Of a stretch of 32,400 bases of DNA, positions 9,035 through 16,604 are shown piece after piece (position 1 is the stretch's first letter; each line of letters opens with the position of its first letter). Source of the DNA: Bradyrhizobium sp. NAS80.1 (GTDB taxonomy: Bacteria > Pseudomonadota > Alphaproteobacteria > Rhizobiales > Xanthobacteraceae); NCBI RefSeq assembly GCF_001908205.1, contig NZ_LGHL01000145.1:1-32400 (forward strand). Reading direction: 5' to 3'. The notes beneath the pieces were generated by a model. It was not told where the DNA came from. It did not search any database and saw nothing but the letters and a program-made list of their open reading frames with translations. Both the position numbers and the translations under genes were made by a program.

Positions 9035-9063
9035 GTCAGCTTATGGACAGCTAAGTTGTCTAC
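9035..9063 (+). promoter_or_regulatory. tts box upstream of nopP
   Basis: GTCAGCTTATGGACAGCT followed by AAGTTGTCTA matches the rhizobial tts box (GTCAGCTT, N, TCGAAAGCT, then a C/T-rich end) with a few changes in the middle. It lies about 66 bp before the nopP start, on the same strand. TtsI binding is inferred from the known motif. Confidence 0.8.
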
Positions 9064-9129
9064 AGGCGGGATAAGGTCAAACGACCCGAAGACAATGCAA
9101 CACTTATGATCCAAAGGAGCGCTGTCGCC

Positions 9130-9939
9130 ATGTACGGTCGAATTAACGATTGGTCCGATATTCCGTCGGATGAAACCTACTATCGAGGAGCTAACGCTGA
9201 ACACGCGGATGCCGAAGGCCAAGGCTTCGCGGATGCGTTCGCTAGGATGCGATTGCAGGATTCGGCTGGCTGCTCATCTTCGCGGCCGCATTATTCCCTC
9301 GTTTCAAGACCTCCTGTGGTCGAGATCGACAGAGCTACTTTCAGGAGAGAGGTGAGGAACTTTCATGGCGACGAAATCAACCGAATCGCCAACAATCCAC
9401 ACGAGTACTCTGCGTTTGTATCCGAAAGAGCTAAGCGCACAGCAGGAGTTGCCAAGGAGTACGGCATCAGAAGAGATTCCGAAGAGGCCAGATATTACAG
9501 CTACCAATTAGGAAATATGAGCGTCGGCCTCCAAAGAACGGAGGGCGGGTTCAGCATGACTGATTTCGAAAGCGATAGATGGCGAGAACAGTTCCCTGGA
9601 CGAAGTGAAGTCACCTCAATTGTCGATTTCCAGGTTGCTCATCCCCTTGTCACGAACGCTGGCGATATTCTGCTCGAGCATCAACTTCGGCAAGACGGCG
9701 AACGGCCCTTGGTGAACTGGCGTCCTGCTAATGCAGAAGCGAAAGCCCGCGCACAGACAATGGGGTTCGTTGAAGTGGATGAGGACGACATGGTGCTCGA
9801 TCCCACCCAGTCCGGAAAGTGGGAGATAAACAGCGCCGGTGAATGGCAGCGTGCAACTAGTTCTCGGCGTTATCTCTCCAAAGCGGACAGTGATACTGAA
9901 GTTACAGCAGGTTCCGACGAGGACGGTGACTTTATGTAA
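9130..9939 (+). CDS. nopP: NopP type III effector
   Basis: Predicted 269-residue protein starting MYGRINDWSDIPSDETYY, which I recognise as the NopP family, a rhizobial effector delivered into legume root cells (a phosphorylated protein in NGR234; in Bradyrhizobium its variants decide recognition by soybean Rj2). No signal peptide or membrane segment is present, as expected for a T3SS substrate; the body is hydrophilic and the C-terminus is very acidic (SDEDGDFM). I chose ATG 9130 because AAGGAG lies 10 nt upstream; an in-frame ATG at 9106 has no ribosome site. A tts box precedes it and an intrinsic terminator follows, so it is a single-gene TtsI-controlled unit. No enzymatic motif is visible. 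The name rests on sequence recognition, not an alignment. Confidence 0.78.
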   Translation: MYGRINDWSDIPSDETYYRGANAEHADAEGQGFADAFARMRLQDSAGCSSSRPHYSLVSRPPVVEIDRATFRREVRNFHGDEINRIANNPHEYSAFVSERAKRTAGVAKEYGIRRDSEEARYYSYQLGNMSVGLQRTEGGFSMTDFESDRWREQFPGRSEVTSIVDFQVAHPLVTNAGDILLEHQLRQDGERPLVNWRPANAEAKARAQTMGFVEVDEDDMVLDPTQSGKWEINSAGEWQRATSSRRYLSKADSDTEVTAGSDEDGDFM

Positions 9940-10112
9940 CGCGGATCTGCAAGCATTCATGTTGCGGCAGGCGGTGGAGCAACGTAAGCTGACATCGTCG
10001 GCTTATGTAGAGGCTTGGGCCGAGCGAAACCGACCACTTCGACGGGATGAGGTGTCCTGTAACAACGGCACCGCGGCGCTTGTGAGAGTTGCGCGGCAAT
10101 GAATAGCTCAAC

Positions 10113-10141
10113 AAAAGCCTCGGCTTCGAGCCGGGGCTTTT
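10113..10141 (+). terminator. Rho-independent terminator after nopP
   Basis: AAAAGCCTCGGC (10113-10124), loop TTCGA, GCCGGGGCTTTT (10130-10141): a 12-bp stem with one T-G pair, ending in a T run. It lies about 170 bp after the nopP stop. Confidence 0.85.
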
Positions 10142-10784
10142 CTCCGTTTTGATGTCAACCATCTGAGCGCTATAAGTGTCTTCGGCCGCTTCGATCGAAG
10201 ACGCCAAATCTAAAGAGATGTCGAGAGATCTGTGTGGGGAAGTAGGGCTAAGATCAACATCGTTTGTCGGCAGTGGAGGCGTCTTAAGGTGGAAGGCGAC
10301 CCCAGATGCCGGCCGGCACCATCGCGGAATTTGTCCATTGCGGTCTCGCGGCTGAGGCTTTCGCTCCGTTTGGCCAGGTGTGTCTACGGCCTCCCGGCCG
10401 AGTCGCTTGAGTAAGGTGTTGAGCAGGCACTTCTCCTCTCCAAATCGACCGAGTGCAATGTTCTCGGTTGCAGTCGGTAAATCGTCCTTGATCTATTCTC
10501 ATACGACGGCCTTGGCCGGTGCGACATGCAATGCAAATTGCTCGCGCTCGCGCCCAATGTTTCTTCGGCGTAGCTGTAGAGAAACGCAGCAAGTGCGCTG
10601 CCATCGCACCCACCAGGTCGCCGGAAGGCAGACATGAGTGTCAAAGCCAGCACGCCCGAATCCAAGCGCCGGAGATGATCAAGCATTTGCAGACTGGATC
10701 GCGACCAGCCCGTTGGCCAGTAGAGGACCACGCAATGAGGGCTGAGCCGTGATCGACCTGCCAAACAGCGCAGTAAATGTGTCG
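10142..10784. other. No convincing gene
   Basis: Between the nopP terminator and the end of the convergent TPR lipoprotein gene I see only short open frames on both strands, with no motif, ribosome site or codon pattern to support them. No tts box or clear IS end was found. Confidence 0.5.
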
Positions 10785-11369
10785 TTAGCGAACAACGGCG
10801 CTAACGCGATTGCACCATGGATGGGCCGGCTGAAGTAGCTCTAGGCCTCGCGCTTGCGGTTTGGCCTTCTCTTCAAGTGCGATCGAGAGCTTGAGGTTGT
10901 TGCGCAGCATCGAATTATCAGTCGCCGTTGTGAGAGCTTGCCGATATAGCGCTTGCGCTTCATCGTGACGGACTTCGTTGTCGAGAACAACGCCCTTCGT
11001 GTTCAATACGCGTAGGTCTCCCGGGACTGCAATCAAGACGCTGTCAAGCAGCTCAAGCGCCTCATCCGGGCAGTTGCGCGCAAGCAGGGCCCGCGCAAGA
11101 GGGATTGCCGCATTTACGTTGCCGGGTCGTTGCTTGAGTGCTTCGCGCAAAGTCTGCTCGTCAGCATCCGGACGGAGGACGTATGCAATGCGCTCGCGCA
11201 TAGCAGGATCGACGTCCCTAGCGCCTAACGACTCTGGTGTGGCCGTCTGCTCAAGTCCCGGCTTATCCCAACTGGCGCAACCACCTAGCAGCAGAATGGC
11301 GAGCATAGCGAGAAGGCCAGAGCAAGTTCGGACCGAAGGAGCACAACCGGCGCTCGGTATTTGGCTCAT
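10785..11369 (-). CDS. TPR lipoprotein of the T3SS operon (Y4yS-like)
   Basis: This 194-residue protein has a lipoprotein signal: hydrophobic LLAMLAILLLGG then Cys31 (lipobox LLGGC). After it comes a tetratricopeptide-repeat region (about residues 75-165, with repeated ALLARNCPDEALELLD and DEAQALYRQAL patterns). Lipid-anchored TPR proteins often act as pilotins or assembly factors for secretins, as TadD does in Tad pili. Here it is the last gene of the rhcV operon, 25 bp after the rhcV stop, where NGR234 has y4yS. A pilotin role for the split secretin RhcC1/RhcC2 is inferred. The ribosome site is weak. Confidence 0.72.
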   Translation of the reverse strand: MSQIPSAGCAPSVRTCSGLLAMLAILLLGGCASWDKPGLEQTATPESLGARDVDPAMRERIAYVLRPDADEQTLREALKQRPGNVNAAIPLARALLARNCPDEALELLDSVLIAVPGDLRVLNTKGVVLDNEVRHDEAQALYRQALTTATDNSMLRNNLKLSIALEEKAKPQARGLELLQPAHPWCNRVSAVVR

Positions 11370-11394
11370 ATGAGTTCATATTATTGCCCCAGGC

Positions 11395-13527
11395 TTAATT
11401 GCTGTCCTTTTGGTCGGCTGCGGCGATTGAGTCACGACGCTCTGCTGAAGGAGCCTTGCCCGTCCCGGCCGCGAGCTTGACGGATCCAATCGGCTGGACC
11501 GTGAAATCCGAGGCGAGATCCTGATAGGACAGAACCGGCAGATCGATGCCGTTGCGGATGAGAAAACCACGGACGAAACGCCGGATATCCATTGAACCCA
11601 GAATGACGGGCTGGCTCTGACCGCGTGCGATGCTCGAATGAATCTGCCGAAATTGTGAAAGCAGCATCTCGCTCTCGCGGTCCGCAAAAACGAGGTAGGG
11701 ACCAACTGCGGTGTCGCGCACCGCACCGCGTACGATATCCTCGGTTTCGCGCTCTATTATAAAGGCAGCCACAACGCGGTGGGCGTTGGCATAGCGATGA
11801 CAGATCTGGCGCTTCAGACCGGAGCGAACATATTCGGTGAGCAGGACAACATTTTGTTCGCGCTCGCTCCATTCTGCCAGCGCCTCCAGGACTAAGCGAG
11901 TGTTGCGAATGGGGATGCCCTCATCCAGTAAGCGGCGCAGGACATCCGCAATCCGGGGCACCGGTGTCGTGCGCAGCACCTCCTTCACCAGATCGGCATA
12001 TTCCAGCTCCATCCGGCCCAGCAATTGTCGGGTCTCCTGAATGCCCACCAGGCGCTGTGCATAGCGTCTCAATGTCGACTGCACGCGCAAGGCGATGACT
12101 TCGCTCGCACGGTGATGCCCTATGCCGGCTGCATTAAGAGACGGCGCATGACCTTTTTCGACCCAGATCCGATTTGTCTCTAAGTCTTGGCGAAAGGGGA
12201 TGCCGCTCAATTCAATGTTCGCCACGTCGTCGTTGAGCATGAGTTGCATCGGGTCAACAAAATCCCGTCCGACGGGCACTCCCTCAACATCTACCCTGAA
12301 TTCCGATTCAGCTAAGTGGTGGTCGGCTTGGGCCGGAATGCGTGGAATTGTGATACCAAGATCAGATGAGACCAGTGCCGAAACCCGTCCGATGGACTGC
12401 TCGAGTTCGTCTTTGTCGACTCCATGTGTCAGGTTTGGTGCGAGGAATACCGTGATCGGAAGTGCTTCTGCAGGCACGGTTTGACTCTGAGCCTGTGATG
12501 GAGCTGGAGGCGAACCGGTGCTACTGGCCCCTGCCTTGGCAGCGGTCTCGCCGGCGTGCACACCAGCCTTGACAAAGCTTGCTGCGCCGAAGAGTGCGGC
12601 AAGCATGATGAACGGAGGCAAAGGGAAGCCCGGAACGAGCCCCATCGCAATTAAGACGCCGGCGGCCAACCGTAGCGCTTGTGTGCTGGCCGTCAGTTGG
12701 CTGACGATATCGGCACCAAGCTTCAGCCTGGAAGGGCCATTGACACGGGTGACAATGGTTGCTGCTGTAATCGACAGCAGTAGAGCCGGAATCTGCGAAA
12801 TTAGTGCGTCACCTATGGTCAGGATGGTATATTGGTGGAGCGCCTCCTCAAGGGGCATGCTCTTGGAGAGCAAGCCGATTGTGATGCCGCCCAGCATATT
12901 AATGCCGATGACTATGAGCCCGGCGATGGCGTCGCCTTTCACGAATTTCATAGCGCCGTCCATGGCACCGTGAAGTTGGCTTTCTTGCTCCAGTGCGGCC
13001 CGCCGACGACGAGCTTCGTGCTGATCGATGTGCCCGTTGCGCAGCTCCGCGTCGATCGCCATCTGTTTGCCCGGCAGTGCGTCAAGCGTGAAGCGAGCCG
13101 ACACTTCTGCGACCCGTTCGGCGCCCTTGGCGAGAACCATGAACTGAACCATGGTCACAATTAGGAATATGACGAGTCCGACAGCGATATTGCCTGATAT
13201 GACGAAATCGCCAAACGTGTGGATGATGCTGCCGGCATCACCCTCAGAGAGAATCAACCGCGTCGTTGCGACGGTAAGAGCCAGACGAAAGACGGTGGAG
13301 ATAAGGATGACGCCCGGCAACGACGAAAAGTCAAGTGGCGTCTTCAGATGCAGGGCTACCATCAGCAGCAGTACGGCAAAACCGAGGTTGAACCCGATCA
13401 ACATGTCGATCACTACGATCGGGATCGGCATGATCATCATTCCGATCGCCAGAAGAAGCATCAACGCGACCATCAAATCTGGGTTAGTCGGTGCGCGCTC
13501 GATGAGACGACGTAGGATGTTTTCCAT
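11395..13527 (-). CDS. rhcV: RhcV (SctV), major export gate protein
   Basis: This 710-residue member of the FHIPEP/LcrD family forms the nonameric ring of the export gate in the inner membrane. The N-terminal half has about eight membrane segments and the conserved loop containing AKGAERVAEVSARFTLDALP and a following GKQMAIDAEL stretch. The second half is the cytosolic domain that receives substrates and chaperones (VLLTEYVRSGLKRQICHRYA near the end). I chose ATG 13527 (MENILRR), which leaves a 10-bp gap after the previous gene; an upstream ATG at 13578 would overlap that gene by 41 bp and add a non-family N-terminus. Length fits the family. The candidate SctX and SctY genes directly before it repeat the Yersinia yscX-yscY-yscV order. 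Confidence 0.95.
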   Translation of the reverse strand: MENILRRLIERAPTNPDLMVALMLLLAIGMMIMPIPIVVIDMLIGFNLGFAVLLLMVALHLKTPLDFSSLPGVILISTVFRLALTVATTRLILSEGDAGSIIHTFGDFVISGNIAVGLVIFLIVTMVQFMVLAKGAERVAEVSARFTLDALPGKQMAIDAELRNGHIDQHEARRRRAALEQESQLHGAMDGAMKFVKGDAIAGLIVIGINMLGGITIGLLSKSMPLEEALHQYTILTIGDALISQIPALLLSITAATIVTRVNGPSRLKLGADIVSQLTASTQALRLAAGVLIAMGLVPGFPLPPFIMLAALFGAASFVKAGVHAGETAAKAGASSTGSPPAPSQAQSQTVPAEALPITVFLAPNLTHGVDKDELEQSIGRVSALVSSDLGITIPRIPAQADHHLAESEFRVDVEGVPVGRDFVDPMQLMLNDDVANIELSGIPFRQDLETNRIWVEKGHAPSLNAAGIGHHRASEVIALRVQSTLRRYAQRLVGIQETRQLLGRMELEYADLVKEVLRTTPVPRIADVLRRLLDEGIPIRNTRLVLEALAEWSEREQNVVLLTEYVRSGLKRQICHRYANAHRVVAAFIIERETEDIVRGAVRDTAVGPYLVFADRESEMLLSQFRQIHSSIARGQSQPVILGSMDIRRFVRGFLIRNGIDLPVLSYQDLASDFTVQPIGSVKLAAGTGKAPSAERRDSIAAADQKDSN

Positions 13528-13537
13528 GAGAAGCTTA

Positions 13538-13960
13538 TTATCGTTTGATTGGAGCTGCGCTGCTCCGCAATGAAACATAGCTTTTAAAGATTGCTCGCGC
13601 CTCGGCCATGCGGCCGGCCTGACGCAGCGCGTGGCTGCGCAAGACCATCAAAGGCAGACGCGAAGACGGTTGCTCGTCAAGTTTGTCCAGTCTATCCAAA
13701 GCCGCCAGTGCTTCGTCACCGTGGCCCTCAGAGATGAGAGCGTAGACCAGAATGCGGAGCAGCTCGACGTTTTGAGAATGTTCGTGAGCTGCGATTCGCA
13801 GGAGAGCCAGGCTCTGTGCGCTCTGACCGCATTCAAGATGGACATAGGAAAGCGCGCAGAGCAAATCACGCTCCGTCCTAGAGATTAGCAAGACCTCACC
13901 GGCTTTTGAAACGTTTGGCGGCGGCGGTGTGAGGTGTTGCTCTTCGTCAAGCTCGGCCAT
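13538..13960 (-). CDS. Candidate SctY, TPR chaperone of the export gate
   Basis: A 140-residue TPR-type protein without signal peptide. Helical repeats cover about residues 30-130, with motifs LLCALSYVHLECGQSAQSL, DEALAALDRLDKL and LRQAGRMAEARAIF. The layout matches Yersinia YscY as I recall it: an N-terminal helix with L-x-x-x-G/S-x-x-x-L-x-C-G, then TPRs, and a final helix with A-R-A/H-x-x-F/Y. YscY is the chaperone of YscX and binds YscV. The gene lies between a candidate sctX (the ATG is two bases after its stop) and rhcV, the same order as yscX-yscY-yscV. AAAGG lies six bases before ATG 13960. A general T3SS class II chaperone is the alternative. Confidence 0.68.
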   Translation of the reverse strand: MAELDEEQHLTPPPPNVSKAGEVLLISRTERDLLCALSYVHLECGQSAQSLALLRIAAHEHSQNVELLRILVYALISEGHGDEALAALDRLDKLDEQPSSRLPLMVLRSHALRQAGRMAEARAIFKSYVSLRSSAAPIKR

Positions 13961-13962
13961 CG

Positions 13963-14499
13963 CTAGCCTTTGATCAAGCCGTTGTGATTCTGCCGGAGCA
14001 GGATTAACCGCCGCAGCTCCAGCTGCAGAATCTCCATGTCTTCACGTGACGCCCAACCATCTGGCGCGGCCGATAGCGCATCCGCCAAACGTTCCAGAAG
14101 CACGCCCTGTTTCTCTGGGCGCAGAACATCCGAGTGACGTAGGCGCGGCGTGACGAAGGAGAGCAGGTTATCCGCGAGAGTGGGGCCGTTAAGGCAAGCA
14201 ATTTCTGGGCCTGGCTTGATCTCACCGATCTGGGTGCGCGCCTCGTTGACATTGATGCGTGAAACTGGATGGACTGAGTTAAGCTCCAGCGCGGTCTCGA
14301 TCGTGGCGCCAACAGCCACATCTTGCTGGTCCGTATCCTGGAAAATAGTGTGGCTCTTCCCGCCATTTGCATGCGTTCTCTCGATTTCGCTGCCCTCGGC
14401 TTTAGGAATGGTCGGCGTGGTGGTAGGTGTGTGATTGTCAACGTTCGGCCCTCGGAACGAGGCCCAAGGTTCTACCGACCGCTGGGGCAGCCTAGTCAT
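13963..14499 (-). CDS. Candidate SctX, early T3SS export component
   Basis: A 178-residue soluble protein. The N-terminal part is Pro/Thr-rich and poorly ordered (NHTPTTTPTIPKAEG). The last ~75 residues resemble Yersinia YscX: LLSFVTPRLRHSDVLRPEKQ, then LLERLADALSAA, then an amphipathic tail ending in RRLILLRQNHNGL. YscX has the matching LWDFASPGYTFHGL segment, helices and a hydrophobic C-terminus that binds YscY and the export gate. The position directly before a YscY-like gene and rhcV supports this. ATG 14499 has AAGGA about 8 bp upstream; an in-frame start further upstream would overlap sctD. The protein is ~55 residues longer than YscX, mostly at the N-terminus. The assignment rests on pattern and order only. 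Confidence 0.6.
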   Translation of the reverse strand: MTRLPQRSVEPWASFRGPNVDNHTPTTTPTIPKAEGSEIERTHANGGKSHTIFQDTDQQDVAVGATIETALELNSVHPVSRINVNEARTQIGEIKPGPEIACLNGPTLADNLLSFVTPRLRHSDVLRPEKQGVLLERLADALSAAPDGWASREDMEILQLELRRLILLRQNHNGLIKG

Positions 14500-14530
14500 G
14501 ACACTTTCCTTCTTAGCCGCGACTGAAACC

Positions 14531-15424
14531 CTAATAGGGAAGAGCAACAAGCCGACCATTCCGGCTCAGCAGCACACGTCGTTCCCCAATCTCATTGACG
14601 GTCAAGCCATTGTTCAACAGGGCGCCCACGAAATACTTTTGACCAGCGATGACCAGATACGGGTCACTTCCGCGCCAAACGGCCTCGACAGCAATTGAGG
14701 GTGGCGTCTTCTCCTCCTTGATGGCTACTGCATTGACGAGAACATATGCGCCCTTACGATCGTGATCGAACCGTTCCTGGACTTCCCGCCATTTAGTGAG
14801 CGAGACGGGCGTCACCGTGCCGTCAGCAGCGACAACACCCGGCTCGGATCTGACTTTGATATTGAAAAGGCCCGCTCTATCAACTTCCTCTTGCAGCCGT
14901 TCGGCAGCTGAATCGGATGTCAATGCATCAGGAGCGTTGGGCGCCAGCTTGGGTGCAACTTTCACAGCACGGGGCAAGTCGACGTTCAAGGCAACAGCGC
15001 TGTCCGTCTGGACCAAACTGGTTGAGACTGCACCGACCGCGACAGAGCTGATCAGGACCGAGGCGAGTACGGCGGTCGATCTGAGCCGGCGTCCGATAGA
15101 GCCAGCTTGCTTAGAATCCTGTATAGACCAGCGAATGGACATCTCGCCCGTGTGAATGACGGCGGGAAGAGGGGCAATAACGTGCTCGTTCGTGGAAGTA
15201 TTCTCGTGCCCCTCGACCCTGACTTCTCCAGTAAGAGGCTCGATTTGGATCGAGTTGCAATTTGGGGTGATACGAACGTGATGGCGTGCGAGGCCTTGTT
15301 CGATGAAGACCAAATCAGCATCCAGGCCGCTACCAATCAGGGTCGATCCCATGCCCACTTTGCCGGTTAGCCCGGAGTAAAGCCCCGACAGCACTTCGAA
15401 ATGCACGGAGTTTGGTTCATTCAC
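14531..15424 (-). CDS. SctD, inner-membrane ring protein with FHA domain (Y4yQ-like)
   Basis: A protein of about 297 residues. The N-terminal cytoplasmic part is an FHA-like domain (FEVLSGLYSGLTGKV, IGSGLDADLVF, ARHHVRI). One membrane segment follows (about residues 112-135, STAVLASVLISSVAVGAV). The periplasmic part contains BON/ring-building-like folds (ERLQEEVDRAGL and LLNNGLTVNEIGERRVLL). This is the SctD (YscD/PrgH) plan: it joins RhcJ in the MS ring and contacts the secretin. I chose GTG 15424 because GGGAGG lies 9 bp upstream and the FHA fold begins just after; ATG 15481 is an alternative without a good ribosome site. A strong hairpin lies between nopA and this gene. Confidence 0.8.
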   Translation of the reverse strand: MNEPNSVHFEVLSGLYSGLTGKVGMGSTLIGSGLDADLVFIEQGLARHHVRITPNCNSIQIEPLTGEVRVEGHENTSTNEHVIAPLPAVIHTGEMSIRWSIQDSKQAGSIGRRLRSTAVLASVLISSVAVGAVSTSLVQTDSAVALNVDLPRAVKVAPKLAPNAPDALTSDSAAERLQEEVDRAGLFNIKVRSEPGVVAADGTVTPVSLTKWREVQERFDHDRKGAYVLVNAVAIKEEKTPPSIAVEAVWRGSDPYLVIAGQKYFVGALLNNGLTVNEIGERRVLLSRNGRLVALPY

Positions 15425-15509
15425 AGTCGAAAGCCTCCCGAACAGCGAAGGCTGCCGTATGGCAAAAGCCGTACGGCTCATCGCGGCTTCATCGATTACC
15501 CAGGAGCGA

Positions 15510-15538
15510 GAGGTGGGACGACAGCGTCGTCCCACCTC
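15510..15538. terminator. Perfect 13-bp hairpin between nopA and sctD
   Basis: GAGGTGGGACGAC (15510-15522), loop AGC, GTCGTCCCACCTC (15526-15538). It starts six bases after the nopA stop in the direction of transcription. No T run follows on the minus strand, so it is probably a partial terminator or an mRNA 3'-end stabiliser rather than a full stop. Confidence 0.7.
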
Positions 15539-15543
15539 AGCCG

Positions 15544-15777
15544 TTACTGCACCCGCTCGTCGGCTACTTTCTTGATGGTCGTGAGGTTGGTTGAAACGAC
15601 GCGAAGTTCCACATCCCTCTCAGCAGCCAGCGTGCTAGAGGCAGTCAGGGCGGCGAGCTGCCTTTGGAATGCGGCCTCTGAGGCCACGTCAGCAGCCCCG
15701 GCGCCAGCTGCCGCAGCGACAGCGCCAGCCGCCCCGGTTGCAATCGACGTATGAGATGCACCAACGTTAAAAGGCAT
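15544..15777 (-). CDS. nopA: NopA, T3SS needle/pilus subunit
   Basis: A 77-residue small protein, Ala/Gly-rich in the first half (SIATGAAGAVAAAAGAGAADVAS) with a predicted helical C-terminal half ending DERVQ. Size, composition and place match NopA, the main subunit of the rhizobial extracellular pilus. ATG 15777 is preceded by AGGAGA at ideal spacing, one of the best ribosome sites in the window, which suits a highly made subunit. It sits after nopC behind the tts box at 16191-16218 and is followed by a strong hairpin that may protect its mRNA. Confidence 0.88.
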   Translation of the reverse strand: MPFNVGASHTSIATGAAGAVAAAAGAGAADVASEAAFQRQLAALTASSTLAAERDVELRVVSTNLTTIKKVADERVQ

Positions 15778-15846
15778 GTTATTTCTCCTCTTTAGAATGT
15801 TGCCGCTATGAGCGGCTCCTGTTTCCGGACGGCGCAACGTGCGACG

Positions 15847-16083
15847 TCAGGAATTCCCCTCTGTCTCGGCCATGGTATCTTCCAAACGGGCCATTGCACC
15901 GTTTGCAAGTTGGAAAGCCGCGGCTCCGAGAGCGACGTTGAACGCTTGGCGCAAAGCGGCATCCTGCGAGCTACTGTCTGGATTAGACGTGCCGTTGACA
16001 GGATTGCTTGCACTAGCCGACCGGTTATGATCGTCATGCGGGTCACGTGTGTGCGCCCCTTTTTTTGTTGCTACGAGCCGCAT
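15847..16083 (-). CDS. nopC: NopC, small secreted T3SS protein
   Basis: A protein of about 78 residues: a Ser/Asn-rich start (RSASASNPVNGTSNPDSSSQD), typical of T3SS export signals, then an Ala-rich helix (ALRQAFNVALGAAAFQLANGAMARLED). In sinorhizobia nopC lies directly upstream of nopA in a tts-box operon, as here. NopC is secreted and reported to enter host cells. The start is uncertain: ATG 16083 has no clear ribosome site, TTG 16098 is also in frame, and a run of seven T (+ strand, 16060-16066) lies in the early part. A different frame downstream (GTG 16046) has a better purine-rich leader, so a length error in this run cannot be excluded. Confidence 0.65.
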   Translation of the reverse strand: MRLVATKKGAHTRDPHDDHNRSASASNPVNGTSNPDSSSQDAALRQAFNVALGAAAFQLANGAMARLEDTMAETEGNS

Positions 16084-16155
16084 GGAGGCCGGAATCAACG
16101 CGCGCAGTGGCGTTTGAACTCGGAATACGCATCGGGTTCTCCTATGTTGATTCGA

Positions 16156-16503
16156 TCATGCCAAGGGAGGCAGTCTCCGCGATTCCATCGTGCGGGCATT
16201 AGCTTTCGACAAGCTGACGAGTTTCAGAAAATTAGTCGGTTTTGCCGGATTGAATCCGACGTGAGAACGCGCCCAAAGGTGGAGATCAGATAGTTCGTGC
16301 CAACGAAAAACCATCTTTAGGGCCGCTTGAGCTGTGCGGCCTCGTTGATCATCAAACGAACTGGTATTGGTGCCAACGACGGACTGCATTTGAGGCTGAT
16401 CCTGACACGAGTGGTCGAGTACAGCGGGAGATGAACTACGAGGCGTGAACCCACTAAACAAAGTCATCGGCGGTGCGCGCGAGAAGCTCCAACATGCTGG
16501 CAA
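16156..16503 (-). CDS. Doubtful small open frame between nopX and the nopC promoter
   Basis: A 115-residue frame whose middle part (DDQRGRTAQAALKMVFRWHE and HVGFNPAKPTNFLK) looks somewhat protein-like. The end of the frame reads through the tts box at 16191-16218 and no ribosome site is seen at any start, so it may be only a chance frame or a relic. Similar short genes occur near rhizobial nop operons, but I do not recognise this one. Confidence 0.2.
   Translation of the reverse strand: MPACWSFSRAPPMTLFSGFTPRSSSPAVLDHSCQDQPQMQSVVGTNTSSFDDQRGRTAQAALKMVFRWHELSDLHLWARSHVGFNPAKPTNFLKLVSLSKANARTMESRRLPPLA
16191..16218 (-). promoter_or_regulatory. tts box upstream of nopC-nopA operon
   Basis: On the minus strand GTCAGCTTGTCGAAAGCT then AATGCCCGCA, a near-perfect tts box core. 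It is about 108 bp before the nopC start and should drive nopC, nopA, sctD, sctX, sctY, rhcV and the TPR lipoprotein gene. Confidence 0.88.
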
Positions 16504-16520
16504 AGCTTGCGCGACCTATC

Positions 16521-16601
16521 GGTTGGCGGTGGGGTGCCAACCTCGCGGAGGCCGCGCAAGCTCGCCTAGCTTCTCAGGCGTGATCTGAGGCCGACGCCTC
16601 A
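16521..16601 (-). terminator. Possible weak hairpins after nopX
   Basis: Two short stems follow the nopX stop on the minus strand: TGAGGC/GCCTCA (16586-16601) and GGTTGGC/GCCAACC (16521-16542). Neither has a T run, so termination is uncertain. Confidence 0.3.
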
Positions 16602-16604
16602 CTC

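Noticed and set aside
10384..10764. Minus-strand frame of 126 codons near the end of the TPR lipoprotein operon
   Set aside because: No motif, unusual Cys/Ser/Arg-rich composition and no start signal.
15792..16046. Alternative frame over nopC (84 codons)
   Set aside because: Its content is not protein-like, while the nopC frame shows a Ser-rich start and Ala-rich helix; kept only as a hint about the N-terminus.
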